A model generated the notes under the pieces. The model did not search any database and was not told the origin of the DNA. It saw only the letters and a program-made list of their open reading frames with translations. A stretch of DNA of 48,387 bases from Promethearchaeia archaeon (GTDB taxonomy: Archaea > Asgardarchaeota > Lokiarchaeia > Sigyniarchaeales > SOKP01): positions 1-48,387 of the forward strand of contig JAHQWP010000048.1 in assembly GCA_029856235.1 (NCBI GenBank), written 5' to 3'. This document shows, piece after piece, positions 7,174 through 14,796 of this stretch; positions within the stretch are counted from its first letter, which is position 1; each line of letters opens with the position of its first letter. The translations under genes and the position numbers were made by a program.

Positions 7174-8358
7174 ATGAAATTAGGTAAATCGAGTTTATAT
7201 AACATTGCTAAAATTCGACCTGATTCTGTCAAAAGAAGAAGAGTCTCAAGTTATGATGTTACTGGAGGAAATCACGATTGGATAGATATAAATCCGGGAG
7301 AAAAAGTAATTATTGGAGATGTGAAGGGTACTGGATGTATAACTCATATTTGGTGCACTATTTTATGCAAGAAACGTTATTATTTGAGAAATATTATAAT
7401 TAGGATGTACTGGGATGACGAAAAAGATAGTAATCCAAGCGTTGAAGTGCCTATTGGAGATTTTTTTGGATTAGGCCATGCGAAGCGTAAAAATTTTATA
7501 TCTATGCCGTTCCAAATGAGTCCCCAAAGGGGTAGAGCATTTAATTGTTGGTGGCCAATGCCTTTTTCAAAAGGATTTAAGATGACTATAGAAAACGATA
7601 ACTCTAAGCAAATGAGGCTGTTCTTCTACATTGACTATGAAATCTTTGAAGACGGAGATGAAAACGAAAAGGATTATGGGAGATTTCACGCACTTTGGCA
7701 TCGTGAAAACCCTACAAGTCCCAAAAAGAGGGATAGTGAAACCGGTAAAAAAATCTCAAAGATTAAACCTATACATTTTGCCTATAGAGGTCGCAATATT
7801 GACGATCCTTTTACTCAAAATTATAAAATACTCGAAGCAAAAGGTAAAGGTCATTACGTTGGGTGTCATTTGGATATCGATAATATTACTTTTAATCCGT
7901 GGTACATTAATTGGCCAGGCGAAGGAGATGATATGATATATATTGACGACGATATTGATAAAAGGGTCGCGACTCTACATGGAACGGGCACAGAAGATTA
8001 TGTAAACCAATCTTGGGCTCAAAGTCAAAAATATCACGCCCCTTATCACGGCACAATTAAACCAGGAGGGCTAAATTGGTGGGGCAAAATCTCGTATTAC
8101 AGATATCACATTGAAGACCCAATCTATTTCAATAAGAAAATTGTGGTTACAATAGAACATGGACACGATAATCATCGTAAAGACGATTGGTCTTCAACTG
8201 CTTACTGGTACCAACGGGAACCACACGATCCTACATTATTCCCAAAATTACTCAATAAGAAAGGAAGAAAACCTCGTTTCCATATAGCCCATTTGATCAG
8301 AAAGACTTTGTGCATCGTTCTAATAGTATTCCTAATCTCGTTATGGTTTATTATTTAG
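7174..8358 (+). CDS. DUF2961 (GH172-like) protein with C-terminal anchor
   Basis: A 394-residue protein of the DUF2961 family, now partly known as glycoside hydrolase family 172 (difructose-anhydride and D-arabinan-type activities in bacteria). Family hallmarks are GCITHIW near residues 49-55, the acidic strand SVEVPIGDFFG, and HGTGTEDYVNQSW near 269-281. The last 20 or so residues (TLCIVLIVFLISLWFII) form a single membrane segment and there is no signal peptide. The catalytic domain is thus tail-anchored and, if inserted like eukaryotic tail-anchored proteins, would face the cytosol. That is unusual for a glycoside hydrolase. The substrate is unknown. An upstream AT-rich region is shared divergently with the rhomboid gene. 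Confidence 0.8.
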   Translation: MKLGKSSLYNIAKIRPDSVKRRRVSSYDVTGGNHDWIDINPGEKVIIGDVKGTGCITHIWCTILCKKRYYLRNIIIRMYWDDEKDSNPSVEVPIGDFFGLGHAKRKNFISMPFQMSPQRGRAFNCWWPMPFSKGFKMTIENDNSKQMRLFFYIDYEIFEDGDENEKDYGRFHALWHRENPTSPKKRDSETGKKISKIKPIHFAYRGRNIDDPFTQNYKILEAKGKGHYVGCHLDIDNITFNPWYINWPGEGDDMIYIDDDIDKRVATLHGTGTEDYVNQSWAQSQKYHAPYHGTIKPGGLNWWGKISYYRYHIEDPIYFNKKIVVTIEHGHDNHRKDDWSSTAYWYQREPHDPTLFPKLLNKKGRKPRFHIAHLIRKTLCIVLIVFLISLWFII

Positions 8359-8444
8359 ATTTTTTTTCAAAAATGTTTATGATTTGCGCCTTAAAAAAAC
8401 CAAAAGTGAAAAATATAAGACATAAACATTTTTAACTTATATCT

Positions 8445-9479
8445 ATGTCAGAAATTGATTTAGCTACAGCAATTATTGGAATTTCCTTAGCTATATTCAC
8501 TACTTTTTGTTTTAATTTAGGTATTGTATACCAAAAGAAGGGGTTAAAGGAAGCAAAATTAAAAGGAATTGAGATAAAAACTGAGGAAGGGTTTATCCAC
8601 ATACTAAAAACTTTTGGGAAATTGTTTTCAGTTAGATCTTGGTTAATTGGTGCGATTACGGGAATTATCGGATGGTTTCCATATATAATATCGATTGGAA
8701 TGGTGGGCGTTCTCGTAACTGAACCTGTAATGGCAACAGGATTTATCTTTTTCGTCCCTGCTGCAATGAAAATCTTAAAAGAAAGAGTCGGGATTATTGA
8801 GTATATAGCAATCGGAATGTTAACGATATCTCCTATTCTTATTGGGTTCGCTGGTATTTCTGATGTCGATCTTGATTTAATTGAGTTTGTTCCGTCATTA
8901 ATTATATTTTTAGCAATATCTCTCTCAGTTTGTATTATTTCACTTACTATGGCTAAAAAAAAGAGGGGTAAGAGTATTGAGGGTCTTTTTATTATGTTTG
9001 GAGGTGCAATTTTATTTGCACTTGGAGGTTCTGCTACAAATATCTTAGCTCAGGCGTTGCAACAAACAGGCGAGGGTTTTCAGTGGTATACAATATTCGA
9101 GTTACCATTTGGTATCTTTTGGTTCCTGTTTGGAGGGGGTGTCGCCCATCTATGGATATTTTTAGGGTTTTGGATGATGGCAGCTTTCAACATTTCCAGT
9201 CTCCCCTACTATCAAGGGGGATTTCAAAAAGGTAAAATCCTTATAATGTATCCAATTTTGGATTCAATCGCTTTACTTCTTCCAATTACTGCTGGTATTT
9301 TTGTCTTTAAACAGACTTTCTCTAACTTTCCTCTTTTCTTTATTGCTTTGATCTGTAGTGTCTTTGCCACAATTGTCCTAAGCAAGTATCAAGCTGCGGT
9401 TGAGAGCATGGATTCTATAGAATTAGATAGTGATAAAGAAAGTAGTGAACCTACTAAGCGATCTACCGATCTTGAATAA
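8445..9479 (+). CDS. NIPA/EamA-like multi-pass transporter
   Basis: A 344-residue protein with nine or ten hydrophobic segments and the start typical of the NIPA branch of the drug/metabolite transporter superfamily: a first helix ending in FNLGIVYQKKGL, as in the FxxGxxxQKKG motif of eukaryotic NIPA magnesium transporters. A helix with GVLVTEPVMATGFIFFVPAA follows, where NIPA proteins have their conserved second repeat. The C-terminal 25 residues are acidic and soluble. It may carry Mg2+ or another small solute across the cytoplasmic membrane. It is a single gene, 86 bases downstream of the DUF2961 gene on the same strand. The superfamily call is firm; the substrate is inferred. Confidence 0.7.
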   Translation: MSEIDLATAIIGISLAIFTTFCFNLGIVYQKKGLKEAKLKGIEIKTEEGFIHILKTFGKLFSVRSWLIGAITGIIGWFPYIISIGMVGVLVTEPVMATGFIFFVPAAMKILKERVGIIEYIAIGMLTISPILIGFAGISDVDLDLIEFVPSLIIFLAISLSVCIISLTMAKKKRGKSIEGLFIMFGGAILFALGGSATNILAQALQQTGEGFQWYTIFELPFGIFWFLFGGGVAHLWIFLGFWMMAAFNISSLPYYQGGFQKGKILIMYPILDSIALLLPITAGIFVFKQTFSNFPLFFIALICSVFATIVLSKYQAAVESMDSIELDSDKESSEPTKRSTDLE

Positions 9480-9581
9480 TATTATTGGTTCTTGATTGTA
9501 AAAAATTCTTAAACCTATTTTCTTATTAATATATTATACTATAATATACATATACTCACTAAAGCAATCCTAATAATAACC

Positions 9582-10163
9582 ATGACAAAAAATAAAATTA
9601 AATCAAGTTCTTACTTGTTTCCCAGGCCAGTTGTCCTTATAGGAGCAAATATTAACGGAAAACCCAATTTTGAACCCCTCGCATATGTTAGCAGCGTTGA
9701 AGATAAACCTCCTTTAATATCAATTGCTTCTTACGAGACTCATTTCACAAACATTGGAATTAAGGAAAATGGTACATTTAGCGTGAACACTCCTTCTGAG
9801 GATATAATAGCAGGAACTGATTATTGTGGTATCGTCTCCGGAAAAGAAGTAGATAAGTCGAAAGTGTTTGATATTTTTTACGGAGAGCTTAAAACTGCTC
9901 CGATGATAAGTAAAGCACCATTAAATTTAGAATGTAAAGTAATCAAAACTCTTGCTATTAAAGATATAACTGGTGCTGAAATAGGTCACGAACTATTTAT
10001 TGGAGAAGTTGTAAATGCGTACGCTGAAGAAGAATATCTATCTGAAGGAGCGCCAGATATCTCCAAGATGAACACATTTACATATGCTATGAAACAATAT
10101 TGGAAGGTAGGTAAACCCATAGCAAAAGCTTGGGAAGTAGGAAAGAAACTAATGACGGATTAG
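9582..10163 (+). CDS. Flavin reductase-like FMN-binding protein
   Basis: A 193-residue protein of the flavin-reductase-like split-barrel family. It shows the PRPVVLIGANINGKPNF strand-turn-strand at residues 16-32, then AYVSSVEDKPPLISIAS where FMN phosphate is bound, and GTFSVNTPSEDI in the middle. The length is normal for the small archaeal members, which bind FMN and pass electrons from NAD(P)H or ferredoxin to various acceptors. There is no Fe-S motif. The gene is monocistronic, with a TATA-like AT stretch about 40 bases upstream, and converges with the response-regulator gene. Confidence 0.85.
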   Translation: MTKNKIKSSSYLFPRPVVLIGANINGKPNFEPLAYVSSVEDKPPLISIASYETHFTNIGIKENGTFSVNTPSEDIIAGTDYCGIVSGKEVDKSKVFDIFYGELKTAPMISKAPLNLECKVIKTLAIKDITGAEIGHELFIGEVVNAYAEEEYLSEGAPDISKMNTFTYAMKQYWKVGKPIAKAWEVGKKLMTD

Positions 10164-10197
10164 GAAAGGATAACAACTTATTCCTAATTAGAAATAA

Positions 10198-10593
10198 CTA
10201 ATTATCTTTTTTCTTTTTTAGTATGTTTTTAACATAAGTAATAATCTCATTTCCAGAAATAGCTTTAACTAAATAGCCGTCAGCACCGAGTTCTTTTCCT
10301 TTCTGTATGTCTTCAAAAAATTTTTTAACGGTAAAAAGAACTACCAAAATTTTAGGGTATTTTGACTTAATTTCAGTCAAAATGTCGTAACCACTCATAC
10401 CGGGAAGCATAATATCAAGCAAAACGAGTGCAATCTCTTCGTGTTTTTCTTTAACTATGTTTAATGCGTCGTAACCATTGCTACAAGTTATGGTGTCGTA
10501 TTTCTCGAGTTGTAAAAACTTCTCAGTAAGAATAGTTATATCTTCTTCGTCATCTACAATTAAGATTTTTTTTGCTGCTGACATTGGAGACAC
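10198..10593 (-). CDS. Receiver-only response regulator
   Basis: A 131-residue CheY-like receiver domain with no output domain. The acidic pair D14-D15, phospho-acceptor D60 (LLDIMLPGMSG), T88 and K110 are all present, so phosphorylation should be possible. K110 is followed by Ala instead of the usual Pro, which is a minor deviation. It is a paralogue of the gene at 10787, with which it shares the LPGMSG/MPGMSG loop, the SNG motif and the FTVK strand. No histidine kinase is within the window, so the phosphodonor is elsewhere. The start at Met1 could also be Met4. Confidence 0.88.
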   Translation of the reverse strand: MSPMSAAKKILIVDDEEDITILTEKFLQLEKYDTITCSNGYDALNIVKEKHEEIALVLLDIMLPGMSGYDILTEIKSKYPKILVVLFTVKKFFEDIQKGKELGADGYLVKAISGNEIITYVKNILKKKKDN

Positions 10594-10786
10594 ATCTTAT
10601 ATCTTATTTTTATATCCTACTAATATAGATTCTTTTTTCTTATTTAAAAAGTAGGTATGATTTTACTATTTTGATCGCTAGCATCTCTCAAATTTGTTAT
10701 TTAAAAGGAGATTGATTCAAAATCATCTAGACGCAATGAAATAAACAATTTTTAATAAAGAAACTAGAAAGAAAAATGCTTGATAT

Positions 10787-11167
10787 TTATCGATTTAAAA
10801 GTTTTTTCACATATTCACGGAGTTCGTTTCCCGAAAAAGGTTTAGTAATATATCCATCTGCTCCCAACTCATTACCTTTTTCTTTATCTTCTTTAAAACT
10901 TTTAACCGTAAAAAGAATAACCTTAATATCTTTGTAGGTCTCTTTTGATTTTATAGTTCTAAGGACTTCGAATCCTGACATTCCAGGCATCATAATATCT
11001 AATAGTATTAAAACGATCTCTTCATAGCTCTCTTCGAGACATTTTAACGCTTCTTTACCGTTACTACAAGTAAGCGTGTCAAAATGATCTAGTTGTAAAA
11101 ATCTCTTCACGAGACTAACTATATCTGGTTCATCATCACATATAAGAATAGAATTTTTATCTGCCAT
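10787..11167 (-). CDS. Receiver-only response regulator (paralogue)
   Basis: A 126-residue CheY-like receiver domain with D11-D12, phospho-acceptor D57 (LLDIMMPGMSG), T87 and K109-P110 intact. It lies 193 bases upstream of its paralogue on the same strand and looks like a tandem duplication. It has no output domain, so it must act by protein contact, for example as a phosphorelay intermediate or on a regulator encoded elsewhere. The intergenic spacing is large enough for each copy to have its own promoter. Confidence 0.9.
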   Translation of the reverse strand: MADKNSILICDDEPDIVSLVKRFLQLDHFDTLTCSNGKEALKCLEESYEEIVLILLDIMMPGMSGFEVLRTIKSKETYKDIKVILFTVKSFKEDKEKGNELGADGYITKPFSGNELREYVKKLLNR

Positions 11168-11299
11168 GCTAATCTTTTTTATAAACTAGTAATTATTAAA
11201 ATTTATACTTAGATATTTTTCTGATAACTAACAATATATATCAACTCATTTCGATAATTTATATGTATACTTTTTTAGGGTTTAAATTTACGATCAAAT

Positions 11300-11965
11300 A
11301 TGTCAAATCACGACAATAGTCCCATTTTTCCCGATTCATATGTTGGTGAAAATTCTACAGAATATGATAATTCGATTTGGATGGAAAGAAATCAAAAAAA
11401 GACAGCAATATTATGCTTACACTATTTATATGATGAAAAACTGGATAGGATAGGAATATTAGACACACTAAACGAAGAGAAATATTTAGTTGCTGATTTG
11501 GGTTGTGGAACTGGATTTTCCTCTGAAATTTTAGTAGAAAAAGGATATCGGGTTATTGCTGTAGATGTTTTAATTGATATGCTCTCTAAAGCAAAATCTA
11601 AAAAAAAACTTTTGGAAAAAGAAAAAAATCTTGAATTAATTTTAGCTGACATTAACTACTTACCATTAAAACAAAGTTCAATCGATCATATTATTTCCAT
11701 TTCGGCTTATAATTTTATAATTTATGGAAAAATTGTGTTAGGTGACATCTCCAAGACGGTTAATAATACAGCTAGATATTTGGAAAAAATTTTGAAACCT
11801 AATGGGAGAGTAATTATCGAATTTTACCCGAAAAATAAAAAAGAACTGGATATTTTTACTTCCTCATTTGATGAAAGCGGTTTTGATGGTTTTGTGGTTA
11901 AGAAGGACTCTAATCAAAAATCAGGTCAAACATTTTTATTATTAAAAAAGAGAGCAAAACTATAA
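11300..11965 (+). CDS. Bud23-like SAM methyltransferase
   Basis: A 221-residue class I methyltransferase. Motif I is VADLGCGTG (residues 64-72), followed by YRVIAVDVLIDML (motif II), LILADINYLP (motif III) and IISISAYNFI (motif IV). Two features recall eukaryotic Bud23, which methylates N7 of a guanosine in 18S rRNA with Trm112: the early Tyr-Asp...Met segment and the C-terminal RVIIEFYPKNKKELDIF, then SGFDGFVV and a final strand, which resembles the Bud23 stretch with LQLYPEN...AGFSGG. The lysine-rich extreme C-terminus of eukaryotic Bud23 is missing. Modification of 16S rRNA is therefore an inference. It is a single gene. Confidence 0.7.
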   Translation: MSNHDNSPIFPDSYVGENSTEYDNSIWMERNQKKTAILCLHYLYDEKLDRIGILDTLNEEKYLVADLGCGTGFSSEILVEKGYRVIAVDVLIDMLSKAKSKKKLLEKEKNLELILADINYLPLKQSSIDHIISISAYNFIIYGKIVLGDISKTVNNTARYLEKILKPNGRVIIEFYPKNKKELDIFTSSFDESGFDGFVVKKDSNQKSGQTFLLLKKRAKL

Positions 11966-12114
11966 GGATTTATGTTATTGGGGAATTATTTTCTATTTTT
12001 AAGAATGTCTCTAAACATATGATTATTTCTTAATAATGGCAACAATTAATAGTAAAACAACATTTTATCTTAAATATAATTTATAATTATTGGGGGAAAC
12101 ATTAGGCTGACATT

Positions 12115-13230
12115 ATGAAGAGAATACAGAGCATCGACATGATACGAGGATTTTGTATATTTCTTATGGTTCTGGGCCATACACTTGATTGGTGGGTACT
12201 ATGGGATGAACGATGGTTAATAAATATACTATTTTCGTTTTTAGCACCAATAGCGGCTACGGGATTTTTGTTCGTCTCGGGGCTCAGCGCAGCAATAGCA
12301 TATAAAAGTAGTGTTAGAAAAGCAAATAATTCTCCTGACACTACTATGAGCCAAGCTAGGAATATCTATATTATCAGAGCATTATTATTATTAGCAATAG
12401 CCTTAATATATAATACCATAGTTGCCGTGGGGGTATCGTTTGAGGAAAACTCAAACGAGATGAAGTGGATTTGGGCTTGGAATGCGCTCCAAACAATCTC
12501 TCTCTCGGCTTTAATGGCGTGGCCTTTATTGCGTTCCTCAAAATCTTTAAGGTTATTTTTAGGAATTGGATTGTTAGTCGCCAATGATTTGCTTTTATCA
12601 TTTTTGCTTACCTATGAAAATCAGTTAAATATTTATGGCGTTTTATTCCATATCTTTTACCATCCATTAGAGGCATTTACGATTTTACCTTATTTCGCAA
12701 TTTTCATAATTGGAACTGTAATTGGGGATTTCTTCTTTGACATTAATAGCATCAAAGACCAAGAAGAAAGGAAAAACACAATTAAGCGCGTGTTTTTAAG
12801 GACATTACTGATAGTTGGGACAATTTTCACTACTTTTGGTATAATTTACCGATTCAGCGATTTTTTGACACGAGAAACTATTTCTTCTATGTTTTATTCA
12901 ATAGGGGCGGTGCTAATTATGCTAGCCATCCTCATATATCTCGAGGAATTTGAAAAAATTAATCCTAAAAAAAGGTATAGGTTCTTCTTTTATTATTCGT
13001 TTTACTCATTTACGATATATATTGCACATGACCCTCTATACTTTTTATTTTATCAACAATTAAACCAATTAATTGTCTGGGGAGCTGCCATAGTATTGTT
13101 TGTTTTGTTGACACTTCTCCTAAGGATTTTGTATAAAAGAGTAGGGCCAAAGGCATCATTAAAAGCACAGTTGGGTATCTTAAGTTTAATAATCGCAAAA
13201 AGAATTGAACAAAGGAAAAGTAAAAATTAG
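12115..13230 (+). CDS. HGSNAT/DUF1624-like membrane acyltransferase
   Basis: A 371-residue protein with ten or so membrane segments. It begins RIQSIDMIRGFCIFLMVLGH, the N-terminal signature of the DUF1624 / heparan-alpha-glucosaminide N-acetyltransferase-like acyltransferases, with the conserved Asp, Arg-Gly and His. A second His lies near the end (FTIYIAHDPLYFLFY). Such enzymes move acetyl groups from cytosolic acetyl-CoA to sugars or other acceptors across the membrane. It may modify surface glycans. It is 88 bases upstream of the uS10 gene on the same strand, but no functional link is evident. Confidence 0.8.
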   Translation: MKRIQSIDMIRGFCIFLMVLGHTLDWWVLWDERWLINILFSFLAPIAATGFLFVSGLSAAIAYKSSVRKANNSPDTTMSQARNIYIIRALLLLAIALIYNTIVAVGVSFEENSNEMKWIWAWNALQTISLSALMAWPLLRSSKSLRLFLGIGLLVANDLLLSFLLTYENQLNIYGVLFHIFYHPLEAFTILPYFAIFIIGTVIGDFFFDINSIKDQEERKNTIKRVFLRTLLIVGTIFTTFGIIYRFSDFLTRETISSMFYSIGAVLIMLAILIYLEEFEKINPKKRYRFFFYYSFYSFTIYIAHDPLYFLFYQQLNQLIVWGAAIVLFVLLTLLLRILYKRVGPKASLKAQLGILSLIIAKRIEQRKSKN

Positions 13231-13318
13231 AAAATTAAGTTCTTTTAAGGTATTAATGATAAAATTTATTTATTTTTAATAATTTCTCTAACTACTTCAA
13301 TTAAAAAAAGTTAAAAAT

Positions 13319-13624
13319 ATGCAACGAGCACGTATCAGATTAAGTAGCACCCAATTACCTTCTCTTAAAGGCGTATGCGAACAAATAGAAAGCGTCTGTA
13401 AAAATCAAGGAATAAGGAAACTGGGACCCATCCCATTGCCCACAAAGAGATTAAGAGTGCCCGTATTAAAAGCTCCTTCTGGTCAAGGTACTTCTACCTG
13501 GGCGAAATTTGAAATGAGAATTCATAAACGTCTCTTTGAGATAACTGCTAACGAGCGTTCGATGCATCTTATTATGAAGATTCAAATTCCAGAATCAGTT
13601 TTAGTAGAAATTGAATTAATGTAA
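13319..13624 (+). CDS. rps10: 30S ribosomal protein uS10
   Basis: A 101-residue protein that matches archaeal uS10 along its length. It shows the N-terminal ARIRLSSTQLPSLKGVCEQI, the long loop GPIPLPTKRLRVPVLKAPSG that reaches into the small-subunit head, and the C-terminal HKRLFEITANERSMHLIMKI. It is a structural part of the 30S subunit and binds 16S rRNA with uS3 and uS14. In many archaea its gene follows the gene for elongation factor 1A; here no tuf gene is next to it and it stands alone after a membrane acyltransferase gene. The AT-only stretch 20-60 bases upstream is a suitable promoter. Confidence 0.97.
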   Translation: MQRARIRLSSTQLPSLKGVCEQIESVCKNQGIRKLGPIPLPTKRLRVPVLKAPSGQGTSTWAKFEMRIHKRLFEITANERSMHLIMKIQIPESVLVEIELM

Positions 13625-13704
13625 TATTTTCTTAGGTTATTAAGAGCAACCCTTATCTTTTAACTTCAATTTAACATTAATAAGAGAGAATCTTATTATT
13701 AAAT

Positions 13705-13767
13705 ATGTCTGAGGATCTTTATGGCCTCGAGCAACCTATAGTAAGCTATAGTTTATTTTTAAGGTAA
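13705..13767 (+). CDS. Possible 20-residue leader peptide
   Basis: An ATG-started mini-frame of 20 codons (MSEDLYGLEQPIVSYSLFLR then TAA). It lies in another frame just upstream of the 80-residue frame at 13776, with 8 bases between the stop and that TTG start. It may be a leader peptide, the remains of the true start of a frameshifted gene, or chance. I see nothing that decides between these. Confidence 0.2.
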   Translation: MSEDLYGLEQPIVSYSLFLR

Positions 13768-13775
13768 TATCAAAT

Positions 13776-14018
13776 TTGGCGTTAAAAATCATTAAAAGAG
13801 CAAAAAAAGCTGGTTCTGATACCCGCGTAAAATTTGGTGTAGGAAATCTTCTAAAACTCTTCCCAAATTGGGCGATAAATATTGAAATTATTAATTGGTA
13901 CTCACTCTGGGTTCGTATACCCACCAATCCAAACTGGTCGAAAAATACTCATAAAATGCTGAAAATTGCGGAACGACTTAAAACAAGTGAAATTATTCAC
14001 TTAAAATTTTTAGGATGA
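13776..14018 (+). CDS. Small basic protein of unknown function
   Basis: An 80-residue basic protein (many Lys and Arg, and three Trp) read from a TTG. No ATG is in frame before the helical N-terminal part, and the upstream frame is closed by TAG within about 30 bases. A basic start (LKIIKRAKKAGSDTRVKF) and a Trp-rich middle (INWYSLWVRIPTNPNWSK) do not match a family known to me; nucleic-acid binding is a guess. The short frame at 13705 may be part of the same gene if there is a frameshift. It is followed by the PC4-like gene after 55 bases. Confidence 0.4.
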   Translation: MALKIIKRAKKAGSDTRVKFGVGNLLKLFPNWAINIEIINWYSLWVRIPTNPNWSKNTHKMLKIAERLKTSEIIHLKFLG

Positions 14019-14073
14019 ATTTAAAACAATGAACAAATATTATGTTTTTAAAACATGGAGCCCTTTTTGAATT

Positions 14074-14796
14074 ATGACAGATTATCATACTAAAACCTTT
14101 TACGGACAAAAATCAAGCATTACGCTCACAAGTCCATCTAAATCGGTTCCATATGTCTTCTTAAGTTGTATAAATCGCAAGGAAGATGGAAAATGGGAGA
14201 GAACTTCGGAAGGAGAAGGGAAAACTGTTAAAATAACTATTGAAGAAATTATTTGTATATTAGAAGTTCTCAATAGAAATAGTGCGAATTGGAGAGGTTT
14301 TCACGTTTTTAAGGATCGCAAGACAGAAATTTATGTTGGTTGGGAAAAAGAATCTCATCAAGTAATCCATATTAAAATCGGTGATTATGTCAAGAAACTC
14401 CGATTCCCTAATTTAAATTTCTTTACTTTAATGCTAGAACACATATTAAACGAAAAAATAGAATTTGCAACTAGCGGAACAACCGAGAAAAAATCAAAAG
14501 ATGGGGAAGTTCATGGAGAAAGTGAATACGGTGTATTTTCTGAGCATATTCTTGCTAGAAACGGATTGCAAGTAGTAGAAACTACAGAATTTGGTGTTTC
14601 AAAAGAGACTATTGAGATAAAAGCTAAAATTAAAGTTGAGAGCCCAAAAGCTCTTCTAATAACACTTGAATCGGATTTAGAATTTTGGATTCCAAAAAGC
14701 ACGATTCACAGTAGATATGATGTGGAGAATAAAAAGAAATTGCAAACTCTTATTGTAGATAAATGGATTATTGAAAAACAAAGGATAACAAAATGA
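14074..14796 (+). CDS. PC4-like domain protein, 4-nt overlap with transporter
   Basis: A 240-residue protein. Residues 1-120 resemble the PC4/whirly-type ssDNA-binding fold: strands with VPYVFLSCINRKEDGKWERT, GEGKTVKITIEEIICILEVL and WRGFHVF-type turns. The second half (ETIEIKAKIKVESPKALLIT, then LEFWIPKSTI) looks like a small beta domain seen in some DNA-metabolism proteins that I cannot name. It could bind single-stranded DNA or act in transcription. Its TGA stop overlaps the ATG of the CDF transporter at 14793 by four bases, which implies translational coupling, although the two functions have no obvious connection. Confidence 0.45.
   Translation: MTDYHTKTFYGQKSSITLTSPSKSVPYVFLSCINRKEDGKWERTSEGEGKTVKITIEEIICILEVLNRNSANWRGFHVFKDRKTEIYVGWEKESHQVIHIKIGDYVKKLRFPNLNFFTLMLEHILNEKIEFATSGTTEKKSKDGEVHGESEYGVFSEHILARNGLQVVETTEFGVSKETIEIKAKIKVESPKALLITLESDLEFWIPKSTIHSRYDVENKKKLQTLIVDKWIIEKQRITK

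Noticed and set aside
12102-12601. Several minus-strand frames of 72-79 codons
   Set aside because: They are antisense shadows of the membrane acyltransferase gene.
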